Assembly: GCA_028873695.1 (NCBI GenBank)
Contig: JAPPNU010000028.1
Span: forward strand, 294,232 to 358,231
Reading direction: 5' to 3'
DNA: 64,000 nt
Source of the DNA: Gemmatimonadota bacterium
GTDB lineage: Bacteria > Latescibacterota > UBA2968 > GCA-2709665
Shown piece by piece: positions 44,241 through 52,804 of this stretch. Each line of letters starts with the position of its first letter. Within the stretch, counting starts at the first letter, position 1. Below the pieces are notes generated by a model. The model had not been told where the DNA came from. It made no database searches and saw only the letters and a program-made list of their open reading frames with translations. A program made the translations under genes and the position numbers.

Positions 44241-46306
44241 TGCGCCGGAGCCTGCTTCGAAACTATTGGACCCGGACCGGAATGTTCCTTGCGGCGGACG
44301 CGTTGCTCGTCGCCGGCCTTGGCTTCGCCTGGCTGATGACGACCCTTCCACGAATTCCTCCGGACCCCGCCGCGTTGAGCAGCCAGGCGGGCGTGAACAT
44401 CCTCGCGGACACGGGGGAGTTGCTGTTTTCGTTCAATCGCCGGGTCAGGCAGGTGAGGCTGGACCAGGTTAGCCCCTGGTTCGTCAAGGCGGTCATTGCG
44501 ACCGAAGACGAGTCGTTCTACCACCACCGGGGCGTCAGTCTGAAAGGCATCGCCGGGGCGTTCGTGGCAAACCTGAGGCATTTCCGGAAAGTCAGGGGTG
44601 GAAGCACGATCACCCAACAGATCGTCAAGAATGTGTTTCTGACGCGTGAGAAGACCTATCTGCGGAAGGCGCGAGAGGCGCTGCTGGCCGTGCAACTGGA
44701 GGCGATGTTTTCACGGTTGTATGGCGAATCAGCCAAGGACAGGTTACTGGAGATCTACATTAACGGTAGTTTCTTCGGTACTAACGCGTACGGCGTGGAG
44801 GATGCGTCGCTCACGTTTTTCGGAAAGTCCGCCGCGGACCTGAGCCTCGCGGAGGCGGCCATGCTGGCCGGGCTGCCGAATTCGCCGGGCGCGTTGAATC
44901 CGTTCCGTGACGGCGGCAGGCAGGCCGCGGCTCGCACCGCGCACGTTCTGAGGCGCATGCACGCGGCGGGTTTCCTGGAAACAGACGCATTGAACGAAGC
45001 TCTAGCTGCCTCGCCGGCTCTGGCGTCGCAATTGCGCGACAGGAACCGAACGCCCTACTTCGTTGAAATCATCAAGGACGAGGTCGTGCGGAGATGGGGG
45101 CGGTCCGCGCTCAGCTTTGGCGCATTGAATATCTACACCACATTGGACTTTCACATGCAGAAGGCCGCGGAAAAGTCTGTTGCCGAAGGACTTGCATCTG
45201 TCGACGAGCGACTTGGATTCGGCGCGTACGAAAGTGCGGACAAGGCGACGAGGCGCGGGTACATTCAGGCGGCCCTGGTCAGCCTGGAACCGGCGACCGG
45301 CTACGTGCGTGCCATGGTGGGCGGCCGTGATATTTTCATCAGCTATTTCAACCGGGCAACCGCCTCTATGCGCCAGCCAGGTTCGGGATTCAAGCCGGTC
45401 GTGTATCTCGCGGCGCTGGCTTCGGGCGAGATGACGTCCGTGTCATTGTTTGTCGATGAGCCGCGGACTTACACGGTAAACGGGAATCCGTGGATGCCGA
45501 GGAATTTCAGAGACCGGTATCTAGGTATGACGACGGCCGCGTGGGCCCTGGTGAATTCCGCGAATTCGGCAAGTGTGCAGGTACTGGATCTCATCGGCCC
45601 GGAACGCGTTGTGGAAATGGGCCGACGCCTGGGTGTACGGAGTCCGTTGGACCCGTATCCGAGCATCGCACTGGGCGCGAACGGGGTTTCACCGCTGGAA
45701 CTGGCCTCGGTCTATGGGACCATCGCCAACTACGGCGTCCGCGTGGAGCCGACGTTCGTGCGGCGGATAGAAGATTCCGGGGGGCGGGTGGTATTCGAAC
45801 ACCGGGTACAGCCGGTTCCCGTAATAGACGCCGCGGATGCTTACGTCATGATCCGATTGCTTCAGAACGTCATCCTGCGCGGTACCGGCCGCGGGGTTCG
45901 ATCCGGGGGCTTCGACCGGCCCGCGGCGGGCAAGACGGGTACGACAAACGACCATACGGATGCCTGGTTTACCGGTTTCACTCCGGATCTCGCAACCTGT
46001 GTCTGGGTCGGATTCGACCGGAAGACCGGGAGGAAGACGCGGATTACGGGTGGCCGCGACGCGGCGTCGATCTGGGCGGCGTTTATGGCGCGCGCGACTG
46101 CCGGACGCGCGTCGCGTGAATTCTGGAAGCCCGACGGCGTCTACGAGGTACCGGTAGACGTGAAAACCGGTGTCTCCGCGGACTCGTCGGCCGGGTCGGA
46201 GGCACACCCGCCACCGATCCTGGTGGCGCTCAAAACGGGGCAGATCACTAACAGTAAACGGGCGGTCGCGGCATTTCGTGCGACCGCGGCGGATTCGGCC
46301 GATTAG
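44240..46306 (+). CDS. class A penicillin-binding protein (PBP1A-like)
   Basis: 688 residues. Membrane anchor (about 14-34), then GT51 transglycosylase: ATEDESFYHHRGV with catalytic E89, GGSTITQQIVKN and the region up to about 250. The transpeptidase domain has S382-x-x-K385 (QPGSGFKP), S440-A-N442 (NSANSAS) and K565-T-G-T (GKTGTTND), which is the complete set. A C-terminal tail of about 60 residues is Ala- and Thr-rich. It polymerises and cross-links peptidoglycan in the periplasm. Overlap with the gene upstream suggests coupling. Confidence 0.93.
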   Translation: MRRSLLRNYWTRTGMFLAADALLVAGLGFAWLMTTLPRIPPDPAALSSQAGVNILADTGELLFSFNRRVRQVRLDQVSPWFVKAVIATEDESFYHHRGVSLKGIAGAFVANLRHFRKVRGGSTITQQIVKNVFLTREKTYLRKAREALLAVQLEAMFSRLYGESAKDRLLEIYINGSFFGTNAYGVEDASLTFFGKSAADLSLAEAAMLAGLPNSPGALNPFRDGGRQAAARTAHVLRRMHAAGFLETDALNEALAASPALASQLRDRNRTPYFVEIIKDEVVRRWGRSALSFGALNIYTTLDFHMQKAAEKSVAEGLASVDERLGFGAYESADKATRRGYIQAALVSLEPATGYVRAMVGGRDIFISYFNRATASMRQPGSGFKPVVYLAALASGEMTSVSLFVDEPRTYTVNGNPWMPRNFRDRYLGMTTAAWALVNSANSASVQVLDLIGPERVVEMGRRLGVRSPLDPYPSIALGANGVSPLELASVYGTIANYGVRVEPTFVRRIEDSGGRVVFEHRVQPVPVIDAADAYVMIRLLQNVILRGTGRGVRSGGFDRPAAGKTGTTNDHTDAWFTGFTPDLATCVWVGFDRKTGRKTRITGGRDAASIWAAFMARATAGRASREFWKPDGVYEVPVDVKTGVSADSSAGSEAHPPPILVALKTGQITNSKRAVAAFRATAADSAD

Positions 46307-46363
46307 CCCGCCAAATCGAGAGAGCACATTTGCCCGGCAGCACGCCGGCGGGGGAGGACGACC

Positions 46364-47314
46364 ATGCTTAAAGCAGCTCGGGAATTTATGAACGAACTGA
46401 GTGCGGACCAGCAAAGCCGGGTTCTGTACGCGTTCGACCACGAGGAGCGTTTCAACTGGAACTACGTACCCGTAAAGCGAAACGGCGTACCCTTCAGGGA
46501 GATGTCACATTCACAGCGAGAATCTGCGCATCGGCTGCTGAGAAGCGCCCTCAGCGATTCCGGATACCGGAAGGCGGCGGATATCATGGTTCTGGAGGGT
46601 ATACTCGGCGAAATCGAATCCCGGGCGGTATCACGATTCAGCAGGGACCCGGACGGGTATTTTCTGACGCTTTTCGGAGACCTCGCTTCGGGTACGGCGC
46701 CCTGGGGTTGGCGGATCGACGGCCACCATCTGTCATTGACGGTCTCGGTCGGCGCTGAAAGGAAGGTGGCGTCCACGCCGGCTTTCTGGGGTGCGAACCC
46801 AGCGTGCGTGCCCACGGGAGAAAAGAAGGGTTGGCGCGTCCTGCGAGATGAAGAGGACCTGGCGCGGGGACTTCTGAAAGCGTTGCCGGTCGACCTGCAG
46901 GCCGGGGCCCGCATCGCTGATGAGGCGCCAAGCGATATCCTCACCCGAAACAGCAAGGTGGCCCGGATCGGCGAACCGGCGGGCCTCCCGGTATCTGAAA
47001 TGCCGCAGGCGCAACGGGAGGCGGTGATGCGGATTCTGAGCCTGTACGCCGCGAACCTTCGCGCGGACCTCGGCGAAGCGCATCTGACCCGAATCCGCAA
47101 GGCCGGGGTGGGCCGGTTGCACTTTGCCTGGGCAGGCGGTATGCGTCCCGGGGAGAAGCACTATTATCGGATTCACGGACCCACGCATCTCGTAGAGTAC
47201 GACAATACCCAAAACGATGCGAACCATATTCATTCGGTACTTCGCGATTTGGAGAATGATTTCGGCCTGGACCCGTTGCGGAACCACTATGCAGATTGCG
47301 AACACGATGCTTAG
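46364..47314 (+). CDS. DUF3500 family protein
   Basis: 316 residues. The DUF3500 signature is visible: FMNELSADQQSRVLYAFDHEERFNWNYVP, GVPFREMSHSQRE.AH.LL, YFLTLFGDLASGTAPWGWRIDGHHLSLTVSVG, TPAFWGANPA and a final YRIHGPTHLVEYDNTQNDANHIHSVLRDLENDFG. The conserved His, Asp and Asn at the C-terminus look like a metal or catalytic site, but the enzyme activity of this family is undetermined. No clear signal peptide. A MITE-like element lies over its stop codon. Confidence 0.85.
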   Translation: MLKAAREFMNELSADQQSRVLYAFDHEERFNWNYVPVKRNGVPFREMSHSQRESAHRLLRSALSDSGYRKAADIMVLEGILGEIESRAVSRFSRDPDGYFLTLFGDLASGTAPWGWRIDGHHLSLTVSVGAERKVASTPAFWGANPACVPTGEKKGWRVLRDEEDLARGLLKALPVDLQAGARIADEAPSDILTRNSKVARIGEPAGLPVSEMPQAQREAVMRILSLYAANLRADLGEAHLTRIRKAGVGRLHFAWAGGMRPGEKHYYRIHGPTHLVEYDNTQNDANHIHSVLRDLENDFGLDPLRNHYADCEHDA

Positions 47315-47396
47315 AAGTTGTTTTAAAATTACCAGTGAGTTCCCGACCGGCGCTTTTGCAGCCGCGCGAAGACCGCTGGAATTTTAAGGCAGCTTC
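47314..47396 (-). repeat. MITE-like element family B, copy 2 (83 bp, compact form)
   Basis: Ends GAAGTTGTTTTAAAATTACC and (opposite strand) GAAGCTGCCTTAAAATTCCA are near-perfect inverted repeats. Flanking TTA at 47311-47313 and 47397-47399 forms a 3-base direct duplication of the TNA type. It equals copy 1 (reverse orientation) without about 100 internal bases. Its left edge overlaps the TAG of the DUF3500 gene and its right edge touches the AGGAG ribosome binding site of rtcB. Confidence 0.8.
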
Positions 47397-47409
47397 TTAG
47401 GAGCGACAC

Positions 47410-48867
47410 ATGCCCATCCCGCCCGAGGTAACGCGGATTTCGCCGACCCTGTGGGAGATCCCGACTTCATTCAAGAAAGGGATGCTCGTTCCGGCGCGGA
47501 TTTACGCGACACGAAAACTGATGGCGGAAATGGACCGCGGCGTGATCGATCAGGTGACCAATGTGGCCACGCTGCCGGGCATCCTGAACTATGCCTTCTG
47601 CATGCCCGACGGACACTGGGGATACGGATTTCCGATCGGCGGGGTGGCTGCGATGGACGCCGAGCGCGGCGTGATCTCGCCTGGAGGCATCGGCTTCGAC
47701 GTCAACTGCGGAATGCGTCTGGTGACCACCAATCTGACGTACGATGAGGTCAGGCCGCACCTCAGAAAGATCGTGGATCGCCTGTTCGACCGCGTGCCGG
47801 CAGGTGTCGGGAGTACGGGTTTTCTGAAGCTATCGCACGACGAGTTTCGAACGGTCGTTCAGGAGGGGGCCAGGTGGTGCGTTGGGAACCGCTTCGGGTG
47901 GCGGGAGGATCTCGAGCGGACCGAGGAGGATGGCTGTATTTCGGGTGCGGACGCGTCGAAAATCAGTCAAAAAGCCGTAGAACGGGGATTCAATCAGATC
48001 GGTACGCTCGGATCGGGGAACCACTATCTCGAAATCCAGGTTGCAAGACCCGACCAGGTATTCGACAAGGCCGCGGCCCGGGCGTTCGGCATTACGCTTC
48101 CCAACCAGGTTGTCGTGATGTTTCACTGCGGCAGCCGGGGTTTCGGGCACCAGGTGGCGACCGACTATCTGCGGACTTTCCTTAAGGTGATGCAGAAAGA
48201 ATACGGCATTTCAATCCGGGATCGCGAACTCGCGTGCGCACCGTTCCAGTCCCCGGAAGGTCAGGACTATTTTGCTGCAATGAAGTGCGCGATCAACATG
48301 TCTTTCGCGAACCGGCAGGTGATTCTTCATCGCATCCGGGAGGTGTTCTCAGACGTTCTCAAACGCAGCCCCGAGGAGATGGAGATGCGCCAGGTGTACG
48401 ACGTGGCGCACAACACCGCCAAGCTCGAGCGACACGTGGTCGACGGCAGGCATCGCACGGTGCTGGTTCACCGCAAGGGCGCGACCCGGGCATTCGGACC
48501 GGATATGGACGGCGTCCCCGACGCTTTCAAACCTCACGGTCAGCCGGTGATCATCGGCGGCAGCATGGAGACCGGCTCCTATCTTCTTGCGGGCTCGTCG
48601 GAGGGGGGCCAGGCGTTCTTCTCCACGGCCCATGGCAGCGGGCGGACGATGAGTCGCACGAAGGCCCGCAAGCAGTTTCACGGCAAGCGGCTTCAGAAGG
48701 AACTCGAGGCGCGCGGCATCTACGTCCGTTCCGTTTCCTTTGCGGGCCTCGCCGAAGAGGCGGGCGGCGCGTACAAGGATATCGACGAGGTCGTCGAAGC
48801 GACCCGGAGGGCGGGGCTGAGCCGCCGCGTCGTACGTTTCTCGCCCATCGGTAACGTGAAGGGGTAA
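47410..48867 (+). CDS. rtcB: RtcB RNA ligase
   Basis: 485 residues of the RtcB 3'-phosphate RNA ligase family. Mn-binding and guanylylation residues are in place: D97 and C100 in GFDVNCGMRL, GSGNHYLEIQ with H205, HCGSRGFG with H239, and STAHGSGR with H408, the residue that takes GMP. PDGHWGYGFPIGG near 68 is also invariant. It seals RNA ends with 2',3'-cyclic phosphate in tRNA splicing or RNA repair and needs archease for turnover in many organisms; an archease gene lies 1 kb downstream. Confidence 0.95.
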   Translation: MPIPPEVTRISPTLWEIPTSFKKGMLVPARIYATRKLMAEMDRGVIDQVTNVATLPGILNYAFCMPDGHWGYGFPIGGVAAMDAERGVISPGGIGFDVNCGMRLVTTNLTYDEVRPHLRKIVDRLFDRVPAGVGSTGFLKLSHDEFRTVVQEGARWCVGNRFGWREDLERTEEDGCISGADASKISQKAVERGFNQIGTLGSGNHYLEIQVARPDQVFDKAAARAFGITLPNQVVVMFHCGSRGFGHQVATDYLRTFLKVMQKEYGISIRDRELACAPFQSPEGQDYFAAMKCAINMSFANRQVILHRIREVFSDVLKRSPEEMEMRQVYDVAHNTAKLERHVVDGRHRTVLVHRKGATRAFGPDMDGVPDAFKPHGQPVIIGGSMETGSYLLAGSSEGGQAFFSTAHGSGRTMSRTKARKQFHGKRLQKELEARGIYVRSVSFAGLAEEAGGAYKDIDEVVEATRRAGLSRRVVRFSPIGNVKG

Positions 48868-48938
48868 CCCTCGAAGTCCGCGTTCGTGCGCCTGAACCCG
48901 GGCCGGCACGGGACGACGGGTCGAAGGGATACGGGTAA

Positions 48939-49826
48939 ATGAAAATCTCCATGATTCTGATCGCGGGTTCGCTGGGCAGCGGCAAGACCACGCTGTTGCG
49001 GCACCTGGTGGCTCGCGCCGACCGGCGGATCGCGATCCTGATGAACGAATTCGGTGAAATCGCCATCGACAGCAAGATCGTGGAGGGCGAACATATTCGT
49101 ATGACCGAACTCGCAGGAGGTTGCGTCTGTTGTTCTCTGGCAGGTGAATTCGAAGAAGCGGTCAAGGAAATCGTCGAGACGGTTCGTCCCGAGCTCATCG
49201 TGGTCGAAACCACCGGCGTCGCGGAACCGGACGCGGTCATCTTCGACGTGGAGGACAATCTGCAGGGCGTTCGCCTGGACAGTGTGGTCGTGATCGCGGA
49301 CGCGGACCTCATGGTGCGATTTCCCGACCTGGGATACGTGACGACCACCCAGTTCGAATCCGCGGATCTTCTGCTGCTGAACAAGGTGGACCTCGTCACG
49401 CCACGCCAGCTTGACGCCGTCGAAGCCCAACTGAAGCGAGTGAATCCCGATGCGTCCGTCGTGCGCACTTTGAGATGCGCGGTGGACGTCGGGCTTCTGT
49501 TCGGCGTTATCGAGAAGGGTCAAAGGCACTTGCGCACCCGGGCAACGCACACCGATCTTGTGGAAATCGACAGCTTCGATTTCGTTTCCGAAATACCCAT
49601 GGATCTCGGGAAATTCGAACGCCTCGCGGGGAATCTGCCAAAGTCCGTGTACCGCTCGAAGGGATTTCTGCGGTGTGTCGAAGCCGCATTTCTCTTCAAT
49701 TACGCGGGGGGAAGATGGACGCTGGAACCCTTTGAAGCAGACCGTACGGAACTCGTCTTCATCGGAAGGGGGGCGGCGGAAGCGCGGGCGAGGGTTCTGG
49801 CGGAGCTCAGAGCCTGTCAGAATTAG
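48939..49826 (+). CDS. G3E-family GTPase (CobW/YeiR-type metallochaperone)
   Basis: 295 residues: Walker A GSLGSGKTT (about 11-18), MNEFGEIAIDSKIVE switch region, the CxCC metal motif GGCVCC at C62/C64/C65, VVETTGVAEP, and LLLNKVDLV for guanine recognition. The C-terminal CobW_C-like domain (YRSKGFLRCVEAAFLFNYAGGRWTLEPF) is present. Such proteins insert Zn, Co or other metals into client enzymes. It sits between rtcB and archease, so RtcB, which is a metalloenzyme, is a possible client by context only. Confidence 0.88.
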   Translation: MKISMILIAGSLGSGKTTLLRHLVARADRRIAILMNEFGEIAIDSKIVEGEHIRMTELAGGCVCCSLAGEFEEAVKEIVETVRPELIVVETTGVAEPDAVIFDVEDNLQGVRLDSVVVIADADLMVRFPDLGYVTTTQFESADLLLLNKVDLVTPRQLDAVEAQLKRVNPDASVVRTLRCAVDVGLLFGVIEKGQRHLRTRATHTDLVEIDSFDFVSEIPMDLGKFERLAGNLPKSVYRSKGFLRCVEAAFLFNYAGGRWTLEPFEADRTELVFIGRGAAEARARVLAELRACQN

Positions 49827-49855
49827 GGTCGTCCTGCCACGGAAGGCATGCAGCC

Positions 49856-50287
49856 GTGTCATATCGATTTATCGAAGACGTCGCAATCGCGGACGTGGCT
49901 TTCGAAGCCTGGGGAGAAGACCTCGGAGAGGTACTTGCCTCGGCCGCGGAAGCGACGCTGAACGTCATGGTTTCGGACCTGGATACCGTGGCGCAAAGAG
50001 ACCGGCGAACCGTGAATCTCGAGGCCGAAGAACCCGACTTGCTGCTGTTCGATTTCCTGCAGGAAGTGATCTTTTTCAAGGATGCGAATCGGCTGCTTCT
50101 GCGGCCCGCGAACGTCCTCGCGGAAGCGCATGAGGGCATCTTCAGGGTGTCGGCAGACCTTGTAGGTGAAGAACTGGATATGGAACGCCACGATCTGGTC
50201 GTGGACGTGAAGGCTGTCACGCTCCACCGGTTTGTCGTGGAACGCGTCAACGGACGGTGGCGGGCGTTTGTCGTTCTGGATATCTGA
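49856..50287 (+). CDS. archease (RtcB activator)
   Basis: 143 residues, full length for the archease family. GTG 49856 begins SYRFIEDVAIADVAFEAWGEDLGEVLASAAEATLNVM; the Asp/Glu residues near the start (IEDVAIADVAFE) and the C-terminal (WRAFVVLDI) end match the metal-binding site of archease. Archease lets RtcB turn over and broadens its NTP use. The clustering with rtcB supports the call; only the G3E gene intervenes. The mobA gene starts just after its stop. Confidence 0.88.
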   Translation: MSYRFIEDVAIADVAFEAWGEDLGEVLASAAEATLNVMVSDLDTVAQRDRRTVNLEAEEPDLLLFDFLQEVIFFKDANRLLLRPANVLAEAHEGIFRVSADLVGEELDMERHDLVVDVKAVTLHRFVVERVNGRWRAFVVLDI

Positions 50288-50288
50288 A

Positions 50289-50891
50289 ATGAGAGTCGGC
50301 GCCCTCGTGTTGTGCGGCGGAAGAAGCCGAAGAATGGGAACTTCCAAGGCCTGGTTGCGCTTCGGCGAAGAATACCTGCTGCAGCGCGTGGTCCGAATGC
50401 TCACGGGCGCGCTGGAGCCCGTGTTCGTGGTTTCCGCCCGGGGGCAACGACTGCCGTGCCTTCCCAATAACGTAGCAATCATCGAGGACCGGGTGCCCGA
50501 CAGCGGACCCCTGGCGGCGCTGTCGGCGGGACTCGAAGCGATATCACGACAGGCCGATGCGGCATTCGTCTGCGGCTGCGACGCGCCCTTTCTGCGCCCG
50601 GAATTCGTGCTTCGCATGGTGCGACAGGCGGAAGGCGCCGATCTCACCGTGCCGCGCGAAGAAGGACGCCTGCACCCGCTTGCAGCCGTCTATCGGGTGT
50701 CGTTGCTGCCCGTGATTCAGGACATGCTGGATGCCGGCGTCCTACGGCTCACAATGTTGACGGAACGATGCAACTGCCGCAGTGTGCCCGGTTCCGCTTT
50801 AAGGAACGTCGACCCCAAACTGGATTCACTGCGAAACATCAACACCCCCGATGAATACAGGCTCGCGCTTTCGGCTGCCGGTATCCTCTGA
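50289..50891 (+). CDS. mobA: molybdenum cofactor guanylyltransferase MobA
   Basis: 200 residues from ATG 50289. The frame opens earlier at 50232, inside archease, but the conserved RVGALVLCGGRSRRMGTSKAWLRF places the start here. The nucleotidyltransferase motif LxGGxSxRMGxxK and GCDAPFLRPEF (metal-binding Asp) are present. It would convert molybdopterin to the guanine dinucleotide cofactor. The hydroxylase at 29-35 kb uses a cytosine or plain form in most family members, so MobA could instead belong to DMSO-reductase-like enzymes elsewhere; MocA cannot be excluded, though the RMGxxK form favours MobA. Confidence 0.82.
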   Translation: MRVGALVLCGGRSRRMGTSKAWLRFGEEYLLQRVVRMLTGALEPVFVVSARGQRLPCLPNNVAIIEDRVPDSGPLAALSAGLEAISRQADAAFVCGCDAPFLRPEFVLRMVRQAEGADLTVPREEGRLHPLAAVYRVSLLPVIQDMLDAGVLRLTMLTERCNCRSVPGSALRNVDPKLDSLRNINTPDEYRLALSAAGIL

Positions 50892-50896
50892 GGGGA

Positions 50897-50925
50897 TTGA
50901 TCGGCCCGCGGAATCTTGGTATATT
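50897..50925 (+). promoter_or_regulatory. promoter of the pterin dehydratase gene
   Basis: TTGATC (50897-50902), 17-base spacer, TATATT (50920-50925). Sits 6 bases after the mobA stop and about 124 bases upstream of the next start. Confidence 0.5.
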
Positions 50926-51049
50926 GATTCCCGGGCGCGCAAACTGCCCATCGGCCCGCGTTCGGTCGCGGTGCGGTCGGACCGGAAGGCGGCGCAAGCG
51001 CGGCCCGGCGTCACATTCCAAATGTTGTCACAATCTCTGGGAGGCTGCA

Positions 51050-51352
51050 ATGCAAGAGGACAAGACTTCGGTCACCGAAGATGAGATCCGTGAAGCGCTG
51101 AAGGATCTGGAAGGCTGGGAATACGATGGAGAAAACAAAGCGCTCGAGCGCGTATGGAAGTTCCAGAAATTCGTCCCGACGATGGCATTCGTGCGCACGA
51201 TTACCCGGGTAATGGACAGTAACAACCATCACTCCGACCTCAATCTGGACAGCAGGAGCAAAACCCTCACGGTTACGGTGACGACTCACAGCGAAAACGC
51301 CGTCACACGCGCCGACCTCGATTTCGCCAACGCGGTGAATGCCGCGGAATAA
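51050..51352 (+). CDS. pterin-4a-carbinolamine dehydratase
   Basis: 100 residues from ATG 51050 (GGGAGG just upstream); the frame is open back to 50897 but the extension looks non-coding. The PCD fold signature is visible: LKDLEGWEYDGENKALERVWKFQKFVPTMAFV, NNHHSDLNL with the active-site His pair, and VTVTTHSENAVTRADLDFANAVN. It dehydrates 4a-hydroxytetrahydropterin and helps recycle tetrahydropterin cofactors. FolE at 37686 supplies pterin in the same genome. Confidence 0.92.
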   Translation: MQEDKTSVTEDEIREALKDLEGWEYDGENKALERVWKFQKFVPTMAFVRTITRVMDSNNHHSDLNLDSRSKTLTVTVTTHSENAVTRADLDFANAVNAAE

Positions 51353-51507
51353 CCCGTGAGCCGGCATCCGGTCCGATGCAACGTGCCGGCAGCTCGCGGC
51401 CGTATTGCGCAACGTCTGCACGGACGCATGCCGGGCGGGCCGGAACGCGGTGCCGTGAAACCGGAGAATCGGAACGCTCCGGACCGCCCGCCGGATGGGG
51501 TTTGGAC

Positions 51508-51536
51508 TTGCACATCTGGTGAAAGTTCGTTATGTT
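51508..51536 (+). promoter_or_regulatory. promoter of the glutaredoxin-like gene
   Basis: TTGCAC (51508-51513), exact 17-base spacer, TATGTT (51531-51536), 60 bases before the ATG. Confidence 0.5.
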
Positions 51537-51595
51537 AAAATGATGCTCCCAATGTTGTTTACCGGTCGTTAAACCAGGGAAAAGGAGAAATCAGG

Positions 51596-51958
51596 ATGGG
51601 TAATCCCGCGATTACCGCCTATCTCAAACCCCAATGCGGATGGAGCCGGGGCATTCGGGCGGTGTTGGCCAAATACGGGCTCGAATACGAAGACAAGGAT
51701 ATTATCAATTATCCTGAAAATTACGAGGAAATGGTTCGCAAGAGCGGCCAGCCTCTGCAACCCACGGTGGAATTCGATGGGCAGATCCTTGCCGATATCA
51801 GCGGCGAGGAACTGGAAGCCTATCTGGTCAATAACGGATACCAACCGGGCGGCCCCGAGCCCGGTGTTCCCACCGACAGCGCCTGCACTGACGAAGAACA
51901 CGAGGCGATGGCGCGGTCTCAGCAGGTGGTTTTCTTCAATAACAGGGCGGGAAGCTAG
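51596..51958 (+). CDS. monothiol glutaredoxin-like protein
   Basis: 120 residues. Thioredoxin fold with a single active-site Cys: TAYLKPQCGWSRGIRAVLAKYGLEYEDKDI, in which CGWS (C14) replaces CPYC or CGFS. The cis-Pro QPTVEFDGQ and the following ILADISGEELEAYL helix agree with glutaredoxin family. The last 40 residues (GGPEPGVPTDSACTDEEHEAM) form an acidic tail with one further Cys. AAAGGAGAA provides the ribosome binding site. Terminator at 51986 ends the unit. Confidence 0.8.
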   Translation: MGNPAITAYLKPQCGWSRGIRAVLAKYGLEYEDKDIINYPENYEEMVRKSGQPLQPTVEFDGQILADISGEELEAYLVNNGYQPGGPEPGVPTDSACTDEEHEAMARSQQVVFFNNRAGS

Positions 51959-51985
51959 CCAATCGGCTTCAAATCATGACTGCGG

Positions 51986-52017
51986 AAGAGGCGGCCCCTA
52001 CGGGACCGCCTCTTTTA
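51986..52017 (+). terminator. Rho-independent terminator after the glutaredoxin-like gene
   Basis: AAGAGGCGGCCCC and GGGACCGCCTCTT form a 13-bp stem with one mismatch and a TAC loop, followed by TT then A. It begins 28 bases after the stop and ends immediately before the first in-frame ATG of the DNA glycosylase frame. Confidence 0.75.
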
Positions 52018-52042
52018 CATGGCACGCAACGAAGGCGAAGCA

Positions 52043-52804
52043 ATGGAATTCAAGTCGGGTCTCGACGGGTGTAACCCGGCGGGAGAGGAACGGCTGCTCT
52101 TCACACAGATTGCAGCCTGCGAAAACTGCGAACGGCTGGTCGATTACCGGGCGACGTTCCGTTCGCAGGACAACCAGCGTGAGCGAGTCGACGGATACTG
52201 GGCAAAACCGGTACCGGGTTTCGGCGATGCGTCGGGCCGGCTTCTCGTTATCGGACTTGCGCCGGGCGCCCACGGGGCGAACCGCACCGGCAGGCCGTTT
52301 ACAGGCGACGCCGCCGGAAAGGTGCTCTACAGTGTACTATACCGGCACGGATTCAGCAATCGCCGGGAATCCACCCGCCCGAACGACGGTCTCAATCTCA
52401 ATGACGTTTACATTACGAACGCCGTGAAGTGCGTCCCTCCCGCGAACAGGCCGAACGGCGGCGAGAAACGCGCATGCCTCGACTGGCTGCGAATGGAAAT
52501 GGAACGGTTAGGGCGGGTTCGGGTTGTGCTCGCCATGGGGAGAGACGCATTTGAGGCCTACCTGCGCCTCCTGAAGGCGGATCGTATCATTGCGAAGGTG
52601 GGGCACTGCCGGTTCGCACATGGAAGGACCTATCAGTTCGACCGCGATTCCAGGATTCTGGTTGCCAGTTACCACTTTAGCCGTTACAATATGAACACGG
52701 GAACGCTCACGGAGCAGATGGTTGAGGAATTGTTCCTGACGGTGAATCGCCTGTTGGCGGATTCAGACCGGAATCACGGGATCAGTGTTCTGTCCCGGAC
52801 GTAG
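52043..52804 (+). CDS. uracil-DNA glycosylase, type V (UdgB-like)
   Basis: 253 residues from ATG 52043 (GAAGGCGAAG upstream); ATG 52019 touches a terminator and is less likely. Family 4/5 motifs: LVIGLAPGAHGANRTGRPFTGDAAG (motif 1, GLAPG-A, no catalytic Asp as in UdgB), DVYITNAVKCVPPANRPNGGEKRACLDWL with Cys of the Fe-S site, VLAMGRDAFEAYL and the late SYHFSRYNMNTGTLT, H in place of HPS. CENCERL near the start supplies two further Cys for the 4Fe-4S cluster. It removes uracil and other deaminated bases. Confidence 0.85.
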   Translation: MEFKSGLDGCNPAGEERLLFTQIAACENCERLVDYRATFRSQDNQRERVDGYWAKPVPGFGDASGRLLVIGLAPGAHGANRTGRPFTGDAAGKVLYSVLYRHGFSNRRESTRPNDGLNLNDVYITNAVKCVPPANRPNGGEKRACLDWLRMEMERLGRVRVVLAMGRDAFEAYLRLLKADRIIAKVGHCRFAHGRTYQFDRDSRILVASYHFSRYNMNTGTLTEQMVEELFLTVNRLLADSDRNHGISVLSRT

